Source: Myotis daubentonii
Taxonomy: Eukaryota > Chordata > Mammalia > Chiroptera > Vespertilionidae
Assembly: GCF_963259705.1 (NCBI RefSeq)
Contig: NC_081849.1
Span: 57,198,093-57,262,092, forward strand
Reading direction: 5' to 3'
DNA length: 64,000 bases
Shown here: positions 25,701 through 38,970 of the stretch, in pieces
Numbering within the stretch: position 1 is the first letter of the stretch
Layout of the letters: the number at the start of each line of letters is the position of its first letter
Notes under the pieces: generated by a model
The model's database searches: none
Told to the model about the DNA's origin: nothing
The model's input: the letters and a program-made list of their open reading frames with translations, nothing else
Made by a program: the position numbers and the translations under genes

Positions 25701-26510
25701 TTGAGGAGGTTTCAAATATTCACTGAGGAGAATGGGGAGCTGACTACGAATCATGGTTGCTTTAAAACAGTCAGTGCCCACTAAAGAATGGTGATCAGTA
25801 CTTTTTAATGGCAACAATCTGCACTGTTGTATGATTCTCCCAAACATCATTAAGATTAAGTGTATAAGTGAAGAGAACTGAAAATTTGACTAATACCTGG
25901 ATGGGATTTTACCAAATGGGTGCATTCAAAGGACAAGGTAAATGAAGATATTGGTAAGAGAGCCATGGTCCACAGAAGTGATGGAGCATGGAATCTAAGC
26001 TAAATAAGGGACAGTAGCTGTCAAAGAGTAGCTGTACAAAAGGTAGCTGAAAGAAAGAAAAAAGACAGGCAGCCTGGAGTTCCCTATAAATTTGAAATAT
26101 TTGCAGTAGTATAATTTAGTAAATGATATGCAATGACAGCAGTAATGGTCAGACGTTGAGAAACAGCCTTAGTATTTAGTTTTTAGTATAGTTAAGATGA
26201 TGGCAATACTTAGACTGGGCCCAACAGGTGGGTAGATGAAGTGCACTGAAATAAAGGTCACTGGAAGGAGGAGAAGGGCAGGGTAATGAATACATCACAG
26301 AAGGCCAGCAAGGTACAGTGTGTACCCCTAAATCCCATGTCATTTTGTCACTAAACATATACAGGATAAGTAGCAACAAAAAGTGAATACTGTAATAATT
26401 CTAACCAAAGGATTCCTTTCAGAGTCTAATACTAAAAAGACCAATCAAGGAAAGAGTGACACAGAATCCACCAGGTAGGTGTTCGACAGTTATATAAAAC
26501 CCAGCTCCTT

Positions 26511-26733
26511 AGCACTGGCTGGTGGGGCTCAGTTCGTTTGGCATCGTCCCGTGCACCAAAAGGTTGCTGGTTGGATTCCTGGTCAGGGCACATACCCAGG
26601 TTGCAGCCTTCATCCCAGGTGGGGAGTGTGCAGGAGGCAGCTGGTCAATGTCTCTCACATCAAATGTTTCTCTCTCCCTTTCTCACTCTAAAAATCAATT
26701 TTAAAAAACTTAAAACACACACACACACACACC
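26511..26733 (+). repeat. Older Ves-related SINE with AC-repeat tail
   Basis: The head reads CACTGGCTGGTGGGGCTCAG and includes CGTGCACCAAAAGGTTGCTG, a different subfamily from the TGCAGACTGAAGGG type. The body is CT-rich, and the A-rich tail has grown into an AC dinucleotide run at about 26714-26732. Confidence 0.85.
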
Positions 26734-27149
26734 TCTCGAAATTTAGGGTTGGTTGATAGCCACAGTCCCAATAATATTCTTTCAGGGCCCCATATTGCTG
26801 GTTGTTGCATTAACTGGATAAAGAATGAATGAGATTATTCAAGAGTAATAGACCATTTTTTGAGGCAAAAGGGTGCTTCAGTGGGTCAGGCAGTGGTAGC
26901 CAGTTATCTACCATTAAATATCCTGCAAGGTACAGCAGGGAAACTGGGGCACCGAACTTAGAACAGATTCTTAACAGGTAGAATTGAGACAGAAAGCAGA
27001 GAACAGGTGCTCAAATTTTCAAGGGTGAAGGGAAATTCCCAGAAAGTCATCAGATAAAAGCAACACAGGAGATTGTAGTATGGCCTGTATGCCTCAGAGA
27101 CAGCTAAGATGTGTATTATTTTCTCAGCTTTGGGTTGTCACTCTCAGTG

Positions 27150-27300
27150 CTACTGGTAGAATCTGGCACTGCTTGCTATCAAACCAGTTGAGAGAGCTTG
27201 TTAAAAACTTAAGGTTCCAGAGCTTATCCCAGACTACGGTTCATTAAATTTTTACATATTCCAGGAATCTACATTTCTAATAATTCATGCATCTAGTACA
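27150..27300. mobile_element. MER5-like hAT fragment
   Basis: AGAGAGCTTGTTAAAAACTT and CCAGGAATCTACATTTCTAA fit MER5-type sequence. The fragment is diverged. Confidence 0.45.
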
Positions 27301-27369
27301 GGATGGAAGCTTGGGAATCAGTAGTATTTGCTACTTAATATTGCCACACCTTTTTTCAACTCATCCGCG

Positions 27370-27560
27370 AAAGCATCATTATTATAGTTCACATTCGTTG
27401 AAAACTCACCATAAGCCAGAGGCATTTCTAAGCACTTTAATTCTGTTTATTTTATTTAATGCTTCCAACAAATTTACCATGTAGATATTATTAACATTTT
27501 TGACTTAAGACAGAGAAATTAGGTAAAGCTGACAGCTGAGCACAGGCAGTCTGATAAGAG
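27370..27560 (-). repeat. MIR
   Basis: GGCATTTCTAAGCACTTTAA followed by TGTAGATATTATTAACATTT reads as antisense MIR. Confidence 0.65.
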
Positions 27561-27978
27561 AGCCTGTTCTCTTTCTGACTGTGCCATCAGGATAAAATTA
27601 GCTAAATGAAGTGAACTTTTTCCTTCAGCTCTTTACAATTCTATCCTAGATGTTGTTTAAAAAGTCATCATATGTACATCATACTCTCTGATTGCTGGTG
27701 AGACATTTTAATGAAAACAGGGAAATTAAAAGTGAATAATTTCAGTCTGGCAAACAAAACATTTTACACACAATGTTGTCATAAAAATATATAATGGAAG
27801 CCCTTCCTGGTAGAAGTTGCAAATAATTCCTAAAGACCGCCTCACACTTATTACCTACTTCTCCCATTTTCTCAGTTGTAATATTAGCTATGAGCTTAAC
27901 TAGGAAGTTGATCAGTTCAAAAAACAAGAAATGTACATTCACCTCTTTAATCATTAAATTTGATATTTGAATACTTAC

Positions 27979-28076
27979 ATTTAACTCATTTTTTAGCATT
28001 TCTTCAAGATGATGACCTATATGTTCTTCATCTTCTTTGGTGTCCATAACTATGCAAATGTGTTGTGAAATTCTTT
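27979..28076 (-). CDS. Coding exon 4 of 8 seen (98 nt, phase 1 to 0)
   Basis: The acceptor is TTTTGTACCTCAG and the donor is the consensus GTAAGT. After the two bases that finish a Glu codon, the exon encodes 32 residues including [20 protein letters not shown] and ending EEMLKNELN. The strongly acidic DTKEDEEH stretch followed by [11 protein letters not shown] looks like the start of a helix. The first 12 of the apparent extra residues in the longer open frame here are intronic read-through upstream of the AG. Confidence 0.87.
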
Positions 28077-29050
28077 CTGAGGTACAAAATTTAAAAAAGA
28101 AGTAAGTTTCAAATATAATATGGAACAAAGTCCTAGTATACTGAAACCTATCCTTGCCTGCTGTTCATACATACTGAACAAGAAGAGGGAGGTGTTAACT
28201 TTGGGCTAAGTGGAGTGACTTGGACTACACATTGAGATGTCCTTGACTCTTTTAACCCCCAAATCAATAAGTCTATCTATTTTACACTTTGTGGGTAGCT
28301 AACCAGGACATGTATAAGCAACAGAAATAAGAAATTCTAGAATACATTTGAATGGGAGTAACTGCAAGTAATAGCCATTCAACTCGTCGATTCAATCTGT
28401 CCACGTTTATAAGGAGTCTTACAGATTCTGATAAGATCCCATCTCCCAGGCAGATCTTCTCTAGGCTCTATTTCCTGTGTGCAGCTCACTGTGCCACCTA
28501 GTGTCCAGGTTAAGTACAGCATTCCCCTTGGCAGTCCTCTTAATTTAATACAAGTTCCTACCACTTAACCATTACCACAAGTGAAAATGCCAAATGGATT
28601 CTCTTCAAATTCGGAAGGCTTATTTGACATGATCTGATTTTTAAAACATAAGCTATATGACACAGTGATATTCACTGTTGTAAACCCTCAATGCACGCTC
28701 CCAAAAGATGTGCAGTCTTGCTCTACAGTAGAGAGGTCTGACATACGAAGAAAGAGCTAAATTGCTGACAGTCAAGGAGACAGTGCATGGTATTATGTCA
28801 TGAATGAAGGAGGAAATTGTAATTTTAAACAGAAATCCCAAATCAAAGTTAGTTTGATTAACATTTGACCCAGCTGCTTCTCACATGGGTAACTCCAGAC
28901 AACATGCCTTAAGAAAACATTGATCTGGAAATAGTTAATGATTCTTGCAAGCATAGTTGGGGAGGACAGACTATTTAAAATAATATCATCACAAGTTAGT
29001 AAGACTATTATTACTAACTACCTCCCACCTATCAAGAATATTATAGTAAA

Positions 29051-29296
29051 CTAGAGGCCCGCTGCACAAAGAGATTCGTTCAATAGGCCTTCCCTTCCCC
29101 TGGATGCCGGCAGCAGTTTTCCTCTGGCACCTGGGACCCAGGCCTGAGCCTTCAGTCTTCACTCCGCCATCATTTCGTGCCTATGTATGCAAATTAATCG
29201 CCATCTTTGTTGGGTTAATTTGCATACTCTCCTGATTGGCTGGTGAATGTAGCGAAGGGATGGTCAATTTACATGTTTGTCTGTTATTAGGTAAGA
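29051..29296 (-). mobile_element. HeliBat-type Helitron, antisense
   Basis: At the low end, CTAGAGGCCCGCTGCAC is the reverse complement of a Helitron 3' end. At the high end, AATAACAGACAAACATG and TCTTACC on the minus strand give the same 5' end as the element at 49976. The 3' palindrome is partly degraded. Confidence 0.87.
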
Positions 29297-29307
29297 TGTT
29301 TAGAGAA

Positions 29308-29521
29308 GCCGAAACCGGTTTGGCTCAGTGGATAGAGCGTCGGCCTGCAGACTGAAAGGTCCCAGGTTCGATTCCGGTCAAGGGCATGTACCTGGGTTGC
29401 GGGCATATCCCCAGTAGGGGATGTGCAGGAGGCAGCTGATCGATGTTTCTCTCTCATCGATGTTTGTAACTCTCTATCTCTCTCCCTTCCTCTCTGTAAA
29501 AAATCAATATTTAAAAAAAAA
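29308..29521 (+). repeat. Ves SINE inserted at a Helitron tip
   Basis: A complete sense Ves element with a perfect 15-bp duplication AAGATGTTTAGAGAA (29293-29307 and 29522-29536). The duplicated target begins inside the last bases of the Helitron at 29051-29296, so the SINE arrived after the Helitron. Confidence 0.93.
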
Positions 29522-31253
29522 AAGATGTTTAGAGAAATTTGGACTGTGTCATGTCCTAGCAAAAATTCAGACAGATTTTCAAATGCCTCACACACACACA
29601 AAAAAAATTATGATTAATTTTTTTATTATATAGGAATAGTAAAGATGGGATTTTGATGATGATTAAATGAGTTAGTATATATAAAGTTATGTAGAGTACC
29701 TGGTTATAAGTAAATCCCAATAAATCACAGGGTAACTGTTTTTGTTGTTATGGTGACATATATTTAGTGATAATTGAATAAGATTCCTTTTGTCTACATA
29801 ACCCAATTCTAACTTCAAACTATCCCTTGAGGTTTAATGTTTCAGAGTTGGATAAATAATCTCTCTCAACTTTGTCCCACTAAGGCTTCTTTTCAAATTT
29901 AAAAGTTTTACCAAATATGCAGTAGTTATGTGTAACAATGGAATATTCATCTTGAGTAATAAATAATCCTGTTTCCTCTCCTAAATTCCTTTAAAATTAA
30001 CAAGGATACCTTCTACTGAGGACTGTTTGTATCTTGGTTTGTCCATTAGATATAGGTTGAAGCATCCTATGTGATCTTTATTAAGAATTCCACAAACACA
30101 CCCTGACAATCTAAACTGGGAATGTTAATGTACTTAAGGTTTTCATAAAAAATAAATAAATAAATAACAGCAATGACTATATATTTGCCATACATTTGAA
30201 AGGCCAGAATGAAAAAGAATGTAGCTATAGTAACAGGGTTCAAATAAACTGAACCTCTTCAATTTATTGCCCAACTAATAGAAAGAGAAAAAATTTATAT
30301 AACACTTAAAATTCTTTTTTTTTTCAAGAAGCACAAAACTCTTTCCAAACATAACATGATTAATCCTCATTGCTTCTCAAAGCAACGTCTTTAACATCTT
30401 CCTTGAGGTTAATGATGAAATCAAAACAAAAAATAGATGCCTTTAGAATTCTTAATCTGTGATTCTATTAATACAGCACGTCTTAGAAATTTTTATAGGT
30501 TAAGATAAAACAAAAGCACTGGTGAGAACTATGAAATCATGTTACTTCCCAGAATCATAAAAACTTTAACACAAGAATCTAGTCTTTGTTCTCTCCCCTG
30601 AAAAGACCTAAGGATAAATTGGAAAAATACTGGAATTAACATTAAATCCTACCTGACCTGTCAACTTGATGACTAATGTTAAACCCTAAGTTTTCATTTT
30701 CACACTACCTTCTAGCTTTTAAAAATCTTCCTAAAAGGACACTTGTGGCACATGATAAAATATTTTCATAATGAAACCATTAGGATACATCCCCCACCAA
30801 AAAAATATTTTAAATATGTACTCTCTAATTGAAACTGCATAACTCTTCATTTATATACAGCATCTGAGTGTCACAAAGCTCAGTGTGATTTAACAGAGAG
30901 AAACCTCAAACTGGAACAAGCCTTGAAGTCTACAGGTTGGTATTAAAAGCTGTAAGTATTAACTAGTAAGTCCACATTTTTCAGTTAATATCTTATCCCC
31001 ATGCATGATAACTTTTAAGTGGTCAAGGTATTGTGCACAACTGCTAATGCAGTCTTCTCCCCTCCCTCTTATCCGCTGGGTATATATTCCAAGACGTCCA
31101 GTGGATGCCTTAAACCATAGATATACCAAACCCTATATATACTGTTTCTTGGTATATATGCATGCCATTGATAAAGTTTCATTTATAAATTAGGCACAGC
31201 AAGAGATTAATAGCAAATAGCAACAATAATAAAATAGAACAACTATAACAAAA

Positions 31254-31506
31254 TCTATATATAAAAGCCTAAGTGACCAAATGACGGAACGACCAACCGA
31301 TCAATCGGTCGCTATGATGCGCACTGATCACCAGGGGACAGAAGCTCAACACACAGGATAGGGTTCCCTCCTGTCTTGATTGGGCCTGCAGGGATCAAAC
31401 TGAAACCGGCTATCCAACATCCCCCAAAGGGGTCCCGGATTGCGAGAGGGCGCAGGCCAGGCCACAGGACCCCAGCCGTGCACAGATTCGTGCACCAGGC
31501 CTCTGG
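31254..31506 (+). mobile_element. HeliBat-type Helitron, about 253 bp
   Basis: It starts TCTATATATAAAAGCC and runs to GTGCACCAGGCCTCTGG, where the terminal CTAG has mutated to CTGG. Open frames here are repeat shadows. It is a near-sister of 17424-17675. Confidence 0.9.
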
Positions 31507-31589
31507 TACTGTAATAAAAGTTACATGAATGTGTTCTCTACTTTCTTCTGTCTCCATGTTTCTGATGAGAAATATATAGTCATTCAAAT

Positions 31590-32400
31590 TATTGCTCCCC
31601 TACAAACAATGCATCACTTCTGATGACTTTCAAGATTTGTCTTTATTTTTTAGCAGTCTGATTATGAAGTATCTGGTGTGGAATTGTATGAGGTTATCAT
31701 GTTGGAGTTAACTGAGCTTCTTGAGTCCGCATATTTATGTCTTTAACCAAATTGGGGATTTTTTTCACCTAGAATTTCTTCAGAATTTTTCCCCTATACT
31801 GAACTTTCTCCTCTCCTTCCAGGATTGAGATGATCTGTTACTTTCCCACATATGCTGAGCACTATTCATTTCTACCCCCCAACCTCTTTTAATTCTGCAG
31901 TTTAGACTGAAAAAATCCTGATGATTGAACTAATTTCACTGGCACTTTCTCTGTCAACAAGTCTGTTTTTATTTTGGTTACTGTACTTTTTTCAGTTCTA
32001 AGTTTCCATTAGGCTCTCCTGTAGGTTTTCTATGCCTTTGCTGAGACTTTCCATCTTTCATTTCAAAAGCATTCCCATAATTGTCTAACTACTATGCTGT
32101 ACAACTGAAAGTAATACTAAATAATATTGAAAGTAAACTATAATTGAAAAAAATTATTTTTAATTTTTTTAAAAAAATTCTGCTAATTTATTATAGCATT
32201 TTTATAATCAGTGCGTTAAAGTTTTTGTCAGATAATTTCAACATCTATGTCATCTCAGCATGGGTGTCTATTGGTTGGTCTTTCCCATGTGAGATAGGAT
32301 TTCCTGGTGGTTTGTATGCCAAGTGATATTGGGTTATATCCTGTATGCTTGGGTAATATCCTCCCTTACAGTCTCTACTGTACATCATTCATTTCTCTAA
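31590..32400 (+). repeat. Ancient L1M relic
   Basis: GCAGTCTGATTATGAAGTAT, GAGCTTCTTGAGTCCGCATA and TTTCAGTTCTAAGTTTCCAT recall a widespread old L1 3' region. A small A-rich L1 tail-like segment interrupts it near 32100-32190. Confidence 0.65.
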
Positions 32401-32919
32401 TGCAGCCCTTTTCAGCATGCCATGATGTGTTTTCATAAGTGTTTAATTCCAGTATTATTTTAACTAAAGTCCATCTAAATCTAATAGTTTATGAATGAAA
32501 CCAAAATTTTATTTGTTATATACTCATTTATTAAGTTCCTCTTGGTATACATAAAGTATTCTGGTTTTGTTCAAGGGTTAGAAAATAGACGCAATTGGGA
32601 TCTTTTCATTTAACTTCACAAAACAACATATATAATTTCTAAAATACCATATGACAAGACACACTGACTCAACATGGAGAAAAAAATATCTAGACATTTG
32701 CCTCCATTAATTAATCATCAGTAGAAACTCATGAGTACTCAGGATGGTGTTTGTATTTTGCAAGAAATTTTCAAATAGCATGGAGGAGAGACAAACTTAA
32801 GTACCATGCTAGTTCTACAAGCAAGTGAGAAAAAATCCAGAAGTCAGCTTTCCACTTTCTTAAAATCATTTAACACCATGTTGTCCATAAGACCTCATTA
32901 TCCACTATACGGACCTCTT

Positions 32920-33030
32920 TCTTTCTTTCTTTCTTTTTGGCCTTGAAGCTAGAATTTGTTTATTTATTCATTTATTATTTTGGTTAATCCTCACCTGAGA
33001 ATATCTTTCTTTCTTTCTTCTTCTTCTTTT
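32920..33030. repeat. CTTT-type simple repeats
   Basis: Two short TTTC tracts near 32921-32937 and 33005-33033 flank a truncated SINE-like end with TTAATCCTCACC at 32985. Confidence 0.7.
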
Positions 33031-33197
33031 TAGTTACATGGGCCTCTGGAGCCAAAATTTTAGTGTTCTTAGGCAAATAAACAAGTATACCGAATCAACC
33101 ATAATCCTTTCCAAAAGATGTTTCAAGCCTTGATCCTTTCAAAGTAAGGACAGTTATGTTCTATTCTCCTGTTGAGTTCCTTGAATCAAAAGCCAAT

Positions 33198-33360
33198 ATT
33201 TTAAAAAATATTTTTATTGATTTTTTTAGAGAAAGAGGAAGGAAGAGGGAGAGAGACATCCACATGAGAGCAAAACATTGCCCTGACTGGGAATCTAACC
33301 GGTAACCTTTCAGTGCATAGGACAATGCCCAACCAACTGAGCCACACCAGCCAGAGCTCC
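33198..33360 (-). repeat. Shortened Ves-type SINE
   Basis: An antisense SINE with head complement CAGCCAGAGCT and the GAGAGAGACATC body, lacking much of the central part. A 9-bp duplication AAAGCCAAT flanks it (33189-33197, 33361-33369). Confidence 0.82.
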
Positions 33361-36186
33361 AAAGCCAATCTTAAGAGTCTATTTTCTGTCTCATGTAAAA
33401 AGTTTTAAAGTATTATTATTAAACAGAACCACCACTGTTGAAGTCCCTGACTCAGTCTCACCTGTAAGTAGATGCCTAAGGTTTCTCTGAACACCCTGAT
33501 AGAGGAAGCTATCAGCACAGGAAGGGGGGCAGCAAGAAGTCAATAAACGAAAAGCAACCAACAAGCATAACTACAGGCCACGTGGACAACAGGGTCAGTA
33601 AACAGAGTCACAACAAAACCATACATCCCACAGTGAAAAGTCAAAATGGTCTTCTGAAAGTTAGCTCTACTGTTGACAATAGAGAGCAATGGTACATAGT
33701 CAGATTTTTTGAAAGGATGCTTAATATCAGATCTTAACTAAAATTTGAAATAAGTCAATAAATATAGGATGAAGTTTCCTACCTTAAAACTAATAAGGAC
33801 AGATACGTGACATCTTGTTTCCTGCACATGTTTTTACATGTAAGTACATTATAGTTGTCTAAATAAATGATGCAGTACTTTCTTTTTTTCCTTTTCATAG
33901 TATATATGGATTCTTAGTTAAATGAGAAAAAAATTGAAGAAAATGCTAAGGAATCTTCAGTAGATTTACAAAATGTATAATTGCTTTGAGCATAAAAGTC
34001 ATGTTTGTAGTTGTTGTTGTTGTTTTTTCCTACCTACATCAGAGTAAAATGTAACTGGCTGGCTTTTGATTGTTATCAAATCTTATTAAGCTAGTTGCTT
34101 AGTACCTCACAGTGGCCTTAGAAGTTTTTGAACATGACAGATTTACTAGTATTTTACTGTGTTTGAATTAGCATCTCACTAATGACGTATTTTTAAAAAT
34201 TATAAAATTAAACAAAAAAGTGAACTATACTTTTTCTAATCTTGACCCAAATATTTAACTTTCCAATTCAAAAAAAATTTTTTACAATAAGATTCCAAGA
34301 AAACCAAACTGCTATTAAATCATATTGCAGTCTTCCTGTTCTTATTAATTAAAGCTTGACGCAAATGTTCTTACAGATCCGCGTAAGATACAGTGCTAAT
34401 ACAATTATTTTCAAGAGAGTGAAGAACAAAAACTATATTATGTACAAAGAAATTATGGTATTAATGTGAAAATTTGGAAAATGAAGTATCATAGTAAAAA
34501 ACCAGACATCAAAAATTACAATTTCCATGTAAGTCTTAGCTGTCACTTTGCATAGCCCAAAAAGCATAGTTAATAACACAAATGGCACCATAGCTGGGTA
34601 TCTAACAAGAAAAACCTGAGAAGGACATACCACAGATGCAAAACACTGTCCAGTTAAAGATGTAGAAAACCTGATTTCAAGGTTCTCATCTTTTCAATTT
34701 GATTGAAAAGAAAAATCAAGAATATTTAAAAATGCCATGATTTTAAGTAAAAAATATTAATGTAACACGATAAAATTAAGGCATTAGTTTATTCATATGT
34801 ATACAATATGCACTATAACACAATGAGTCTTCTTAGTTCTTAGTAACACTAAATCAATTTTATTCACATGTGATTTTATTTTATTCCTTTCAGACAGAGC
34901 CAATTTAAAAGTACATTCAGCTACTTTCAATGTATAAGCACAAAAGGATCCAACTGCTTCCTTATAGAATAGTTTTTTTAACTGTATTAAATATTAAAAT
35001 GCAGGTTTTTCTGGATTTAGAGCTTGACTTCATAAATACTTAGCATTAAAAGAAATCACCTGTATCACTGATGTTGAAAATAAAAGCGTATTTTCAGAAT
35101 ATAGTCTAAATTTCTGAACCAACAGGCAATGTTCTATGTCTGAGAAATCTAATTCAATTAATTTCCTTTAAAATGAAGTGCTTATCAAATAAAAACATTA
35201 CATATAACTGGAAAAAGACATGAAGTTTTACATGAACATTAATATTAGCCATTTGAAACTAATATTAACTAATGTCATTTAAAAATAAATAATTTTGAAT
35301 TTTAACTATTTTATTTTTCCATTTTTATATAAACCACTACGTGAAAAGAGGTTTTTTTAAATCACAAGTTACTTAGGTTTGTACAATCATAACTAAAAAA
35401 GAATAAAATCTAGTGAGTTTTAAAATAGTCTTAAGCCACAAAATTACATATATTGAAACATTTAAGAAGAATGATGGTGGAAAATAAGCACAATCATTTA
35501 TTTAGGAGTTCCATAGGGACTTTTCTTCTTAGAAGATTTTAGAATACTGATCCTTTTGCCAGAATATGGTCAGCATATTAAATGTGGGTTGGGACTGTTT
35601 GTATGGCATATGAGGGTCTACATAAAGTATGTTACTGCTGGCATTGAGTAGGTTTGAACATACAGAGCAGGCTTGGGTGGGCTCAACCAGCTTGTGTGAC
35701 AAAAGTACAAAACTTTCTTTGTTAAGTGGCTGTTTATACACTTACCAGTCAGCCCAGTGTCTTGTCCCAATTAATCACATTACTCCCTAGAAAAGTTTAT
35801 GTTTTAAATTTCACTCATAATAAAAGACTAAAAAGGATAAAAACTAAAGAAAAATTGCCAAGTCCATTTCTGGGCCTCAAAAAAAAAAGAATATTAAGAA
35901 TGTTGTGTGACGTAACAGTAAATTTGTGATTAACTGTACATTTTTCATTGCAGATGACTGTGTAAAGGACAAATATGGGGGTACTACTTTATACATATGT
36001 TTCCTATTGTTGAATAGTTTACTACAAATAAAAATCCAGCTGAATATATTGGTGATAAAATAAACTTAAAAATAAAGCTTATCTAACAACATGAAATAAG
36101 TTCAAATTTTGAGACTTGCTATAAACCACAATTCAGGAATCTTAGTCAAAAGTTTATCTGAAGTTAGTTACATCAAAACTCCCATA

Positions 36187-36409
36187 TTTGCCCAGCTGGT
36201 GTGGCTCAGTGATTGAGCATCAACCCATGAACCAAGAGGGCGTAGGTTTGCTTCCCAGCCAGGGCACATGCCAGGGTTGAGCGCTCAATCCCCAGTAGGG
36301 GGCATGCAGGAGGCAGCAGACAGATGTTTCTCTCTAAACAATGTTTCTGTCTCCCTACCTGCTTGCCTTCCTCTCTCTCTCTAAAATGAATAAAAACATA
36401 CTTAAAAAA
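36187..36409 (+). repeat. Ves-type SINE, older subfamily
   Basis: The head is GCCCAGCTGGTGTGGCTCAG, with CCATGAACCAAGAGG in place of the TGCAGACTGAAG motif. It has a CT-rich body and A-rich tail. A 12-bp duplication AAAACTCCCATA flanks it at 36175-36186 and 36410-36421. Confidence 0.92.
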
Positions 36410-36601
36410 AAAACTCCCATACTGAACTAAAGATATAGACTTGCACATAAATTAAGATGGACCAAAATATACATGCTGTTCCAGTTTACAAGTACATTTG
36501 AGAGTATAAAATGCTCCTGCAAGACATGACACTTAACAAAGAAATGTTTTATCCAGTCTGTAAAAACTAAACTGAAAATAGTTAGATCAAAATATAATTT
36601 T

Positions 36602-36814
36602 CCCCAGCTGGTGTTGCTCAGTGGTTGAACATTGACCCATGAACCAGGTCACAGTTTGATTTCCGGTCAGGGCACATGTGGGGTTAGGACGCAATCCTCA
36701 GTAGGGGGAGTGCAAGAGGCCTCTGATCAATGATTCTCTCTCATCATTGATGTTTCTATCCCTCCCTCACTCTTCCTTTCTCTCCCTGAAATCAATAAAA
36801 ACATTTTTTAATTA
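36602..36814 (+). repeat. Ves-type SINE, older subfamily
   Basis: The head CCCCAGCTGGTGTTGCTCAG and CCATGAACCAGGTCAC motif match the neighbour at 36187-36409, with internal small deletions. The flanks AAAATATAATTTT and AAAATATAACTTTT form an imperfect target duplication. Confidence 0.9.
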
Positions 36815-36854
36815 AAAATATAACTTTTAAACCAGCAATAATTGGTAATCAGGT

Positions 36855-36878
36855 AAAAAAAAAAAAAAAAAAAAAAAA
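36855..36878. repeat. Poly(A) run of 24
   Basis: A pure adenine run about 40 bases beyond the tail of the SINE at 36602-36814. Confidence 0.97.
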
Positions 36879-37374
36879 GCAGCTCAGGAGGAACAACTTA
36901 CAGAATACCAGGCACCCATATCACAGCATTAAAAAAAAAGTTCCACCCTAGAAGAGAAAAACTATTACAGCTAAATAACAAACGCTAAACTGGCGGAATT
37001 AGCACAAGATGGAAAAAACTAAACACAACCAACCCTTTTAAAATTCTTATTTTTTGATTTTGAATTTTAATCTTTTCTCTTTCTCTGGTCATTTCAATGT
37101 TACATGTTTTTCCCACGCTCTCTAGAAGACCCAGCATTGGTGCAAAACATTTTGAGTCTCAATTGTGTTCTTGTTCTTTATCAGGCCAACTGAAGATACA
37201 GTTTTAACCCAACAGAATCAGAGTTGGGCAGGCTGAATGTTTCACGCCATCTGCTGTATCCTCCAAAGAGAGATACTGAACCCAGGGTTCACTGCAGTGG
37301 GGAGCATGAGTAGCTCCATGACTCAGAAGTACAAAGTGCCCAAATCCAGAGTGGACTCACACTTAGGGAAAGGA

Positions 37375-37550
37375 GAGATGTGGGTTTGAACTGTGGATCT
37401 GGCTCTTACTGTGTGATCCAGAGGAAGTACCCAAGCCCTCTAAGTCTCAGTGTGCCCACCTGCGAAAGGGAGCAATGATATCTATTGTACAGCGTTATTA
37501 TAAAGAATAAATGAGGATAACATATATAAAGTACATGCCATGGTTTTACA
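37375..37550 (+). repeat. MIR
   Basis: GTGGGTTTGAACTGTGGATC, TAAGTCTCAGTGTGCCCACC and TATAAAGTACATGCCATGG give a nearly complete sense MIR. Confidence 0.8.
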
Positions 37551-38762
37551 CCTTGACAAAAATGCATAATCAAATATTATATCCTCTCTATTTTTAAAAA
37601 ACAAAGATATATGATTTTGGGATAGATTCACTAGACCTCAACATGCATCTGTTGAAAGAGGGTAGAGTAGAAAGGTGAGAGGGAATGGCCACGTACCTGT
37701 TCCCACAATTTAAGGTCCCCAGACTCAAAAGGAAAACACATGTGTAGCTGCACCCTTGGACATACTGCTCAATTCAATTCAACTCAATGTTAGAAGATGA
37801 AAAAGAAAAAAAGACTAGACATTCTTCCTACCTTCATTGATTCACAACCTAAAAGAGGTTCACATCAAGTTATGGGCAATGTTGAAATCCAAAAAGTTCT
37901 TAAAATAAATTTTTTAAACTGTTTCAATATATAAATTTGGTGGCCAAAGCAGCCCTAAACTTGAACTGGCTAGAGGCTCAATAGCCATTACCCTTGTATT
38001 GAATGTAAACATTTACATATTGCAAGTCTTGTTATGTGGTGAGGTCCCAAATCCCACTGATGATGTGACATAATAAGTGGCGTAATGCAGTAGCTTTGGA
38101 GAATATAAAGTATTCCAAGTTCCAAAACACACGTAGCCCAAGGATTTCAGACAAGGGAATCTGAACAATCTCTACTTAAGGCATAAAAGGGCGAGTAACA
38201 TTATGAAGAGGTAAACTGCTTAAGGTGGAAACCTGGATTGAAGAATGTATTTTCTATTCCTCTTAAGTTAGAATTGGCTTAGAAACCTTGGATATTGTGT
38301 AATATGGAAAAATTAACACTACTTACATCACTGAGTTCCTAGAGAAGCAAGAAATGATCCATACAAAATGCTATAAACAATACCTGGCACAAAGTAAATA
38401 CCAATAAATACCGTGTAAAGAAAGTGCCTAGAAAAATACTTTGAACATTTACTAGGAAAAGGCAAACAGGTGAATACAGAGTTCAGATAGTTACCCGGCT
38501 CTATACCATATCATACTTTGGAATTTTATTTTTAAAACTAAGAGTTTTCTTTTTCCTCTGCCCAGAGGTATTTCTACCATCAGGCCTCAGAGGTAGTAGT
38601 ATTAGTGCACGTCCTGGAGGCAGGTGGCAATCTCAGCGGAGCGAACAGGCATGTGGAGCTGATGGAACGTACTAGGATGCCAAGCTCTTAATGCACAGAT
38701 ATTATATTATTTGGAAAGAAATGAACAATGAAGAGCAACCTAGAGGGATGTTTCCTGAATTT

Positions 38763-38970
38763 AATGTACAAACTAATCAGCCAGAGTTTTTGTTAAAATG
38801 CAGATTCTAACTTAATGTGACGGGGCCAGAATTCTGCATTCAAGTTCTCAGGGAGTCAGAAGGCTGCTGACCCACACGGGGAGTAGGAAGGCCCCAGAGC
38901 AGTGGTCCTCACTGTGACTTGGCAACATCAGAATCTCTTGGGAGTTATTAGAAAAGCAAACCCCGGGGAA
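38763..38970. mobile_element. MER5-like hAT relics
   Basis: GTTAAAATGCAGATTCTAAC and the nearby CAGTGGTCCTCACTGTGACT with AACATCAGAATCTCTTGGGA are MER5-type motifs. Two overlapping fragments are likely. Confidence 0.6.

Larger units (their letters stand above)
17883..27978. other. Intron between exons 5 and 4 (about 10.1 kb)
   Basis: It contains a Ves SINE (19031-19260), an L2-like trace (about 20060-20280), an L1 fragment (21960-22130), a solo LTR (22254-23078), MIRs (24330-24490, 27370-27560), an old hAT relic (25610-25700), a Ves-related SINE with an AC tail (26511-26733) and a MER5-like relic (27150-27300). The remainder looks unique and AT-rich; I see no coding exon in it. Confidence 0.6.

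Noticed and set aside
27742..28128. 128-codon frame taken as one ORF
   Set aside because: Only 27979-28076 is exon; the rest is intronic read-through on both sides of the splice sites.
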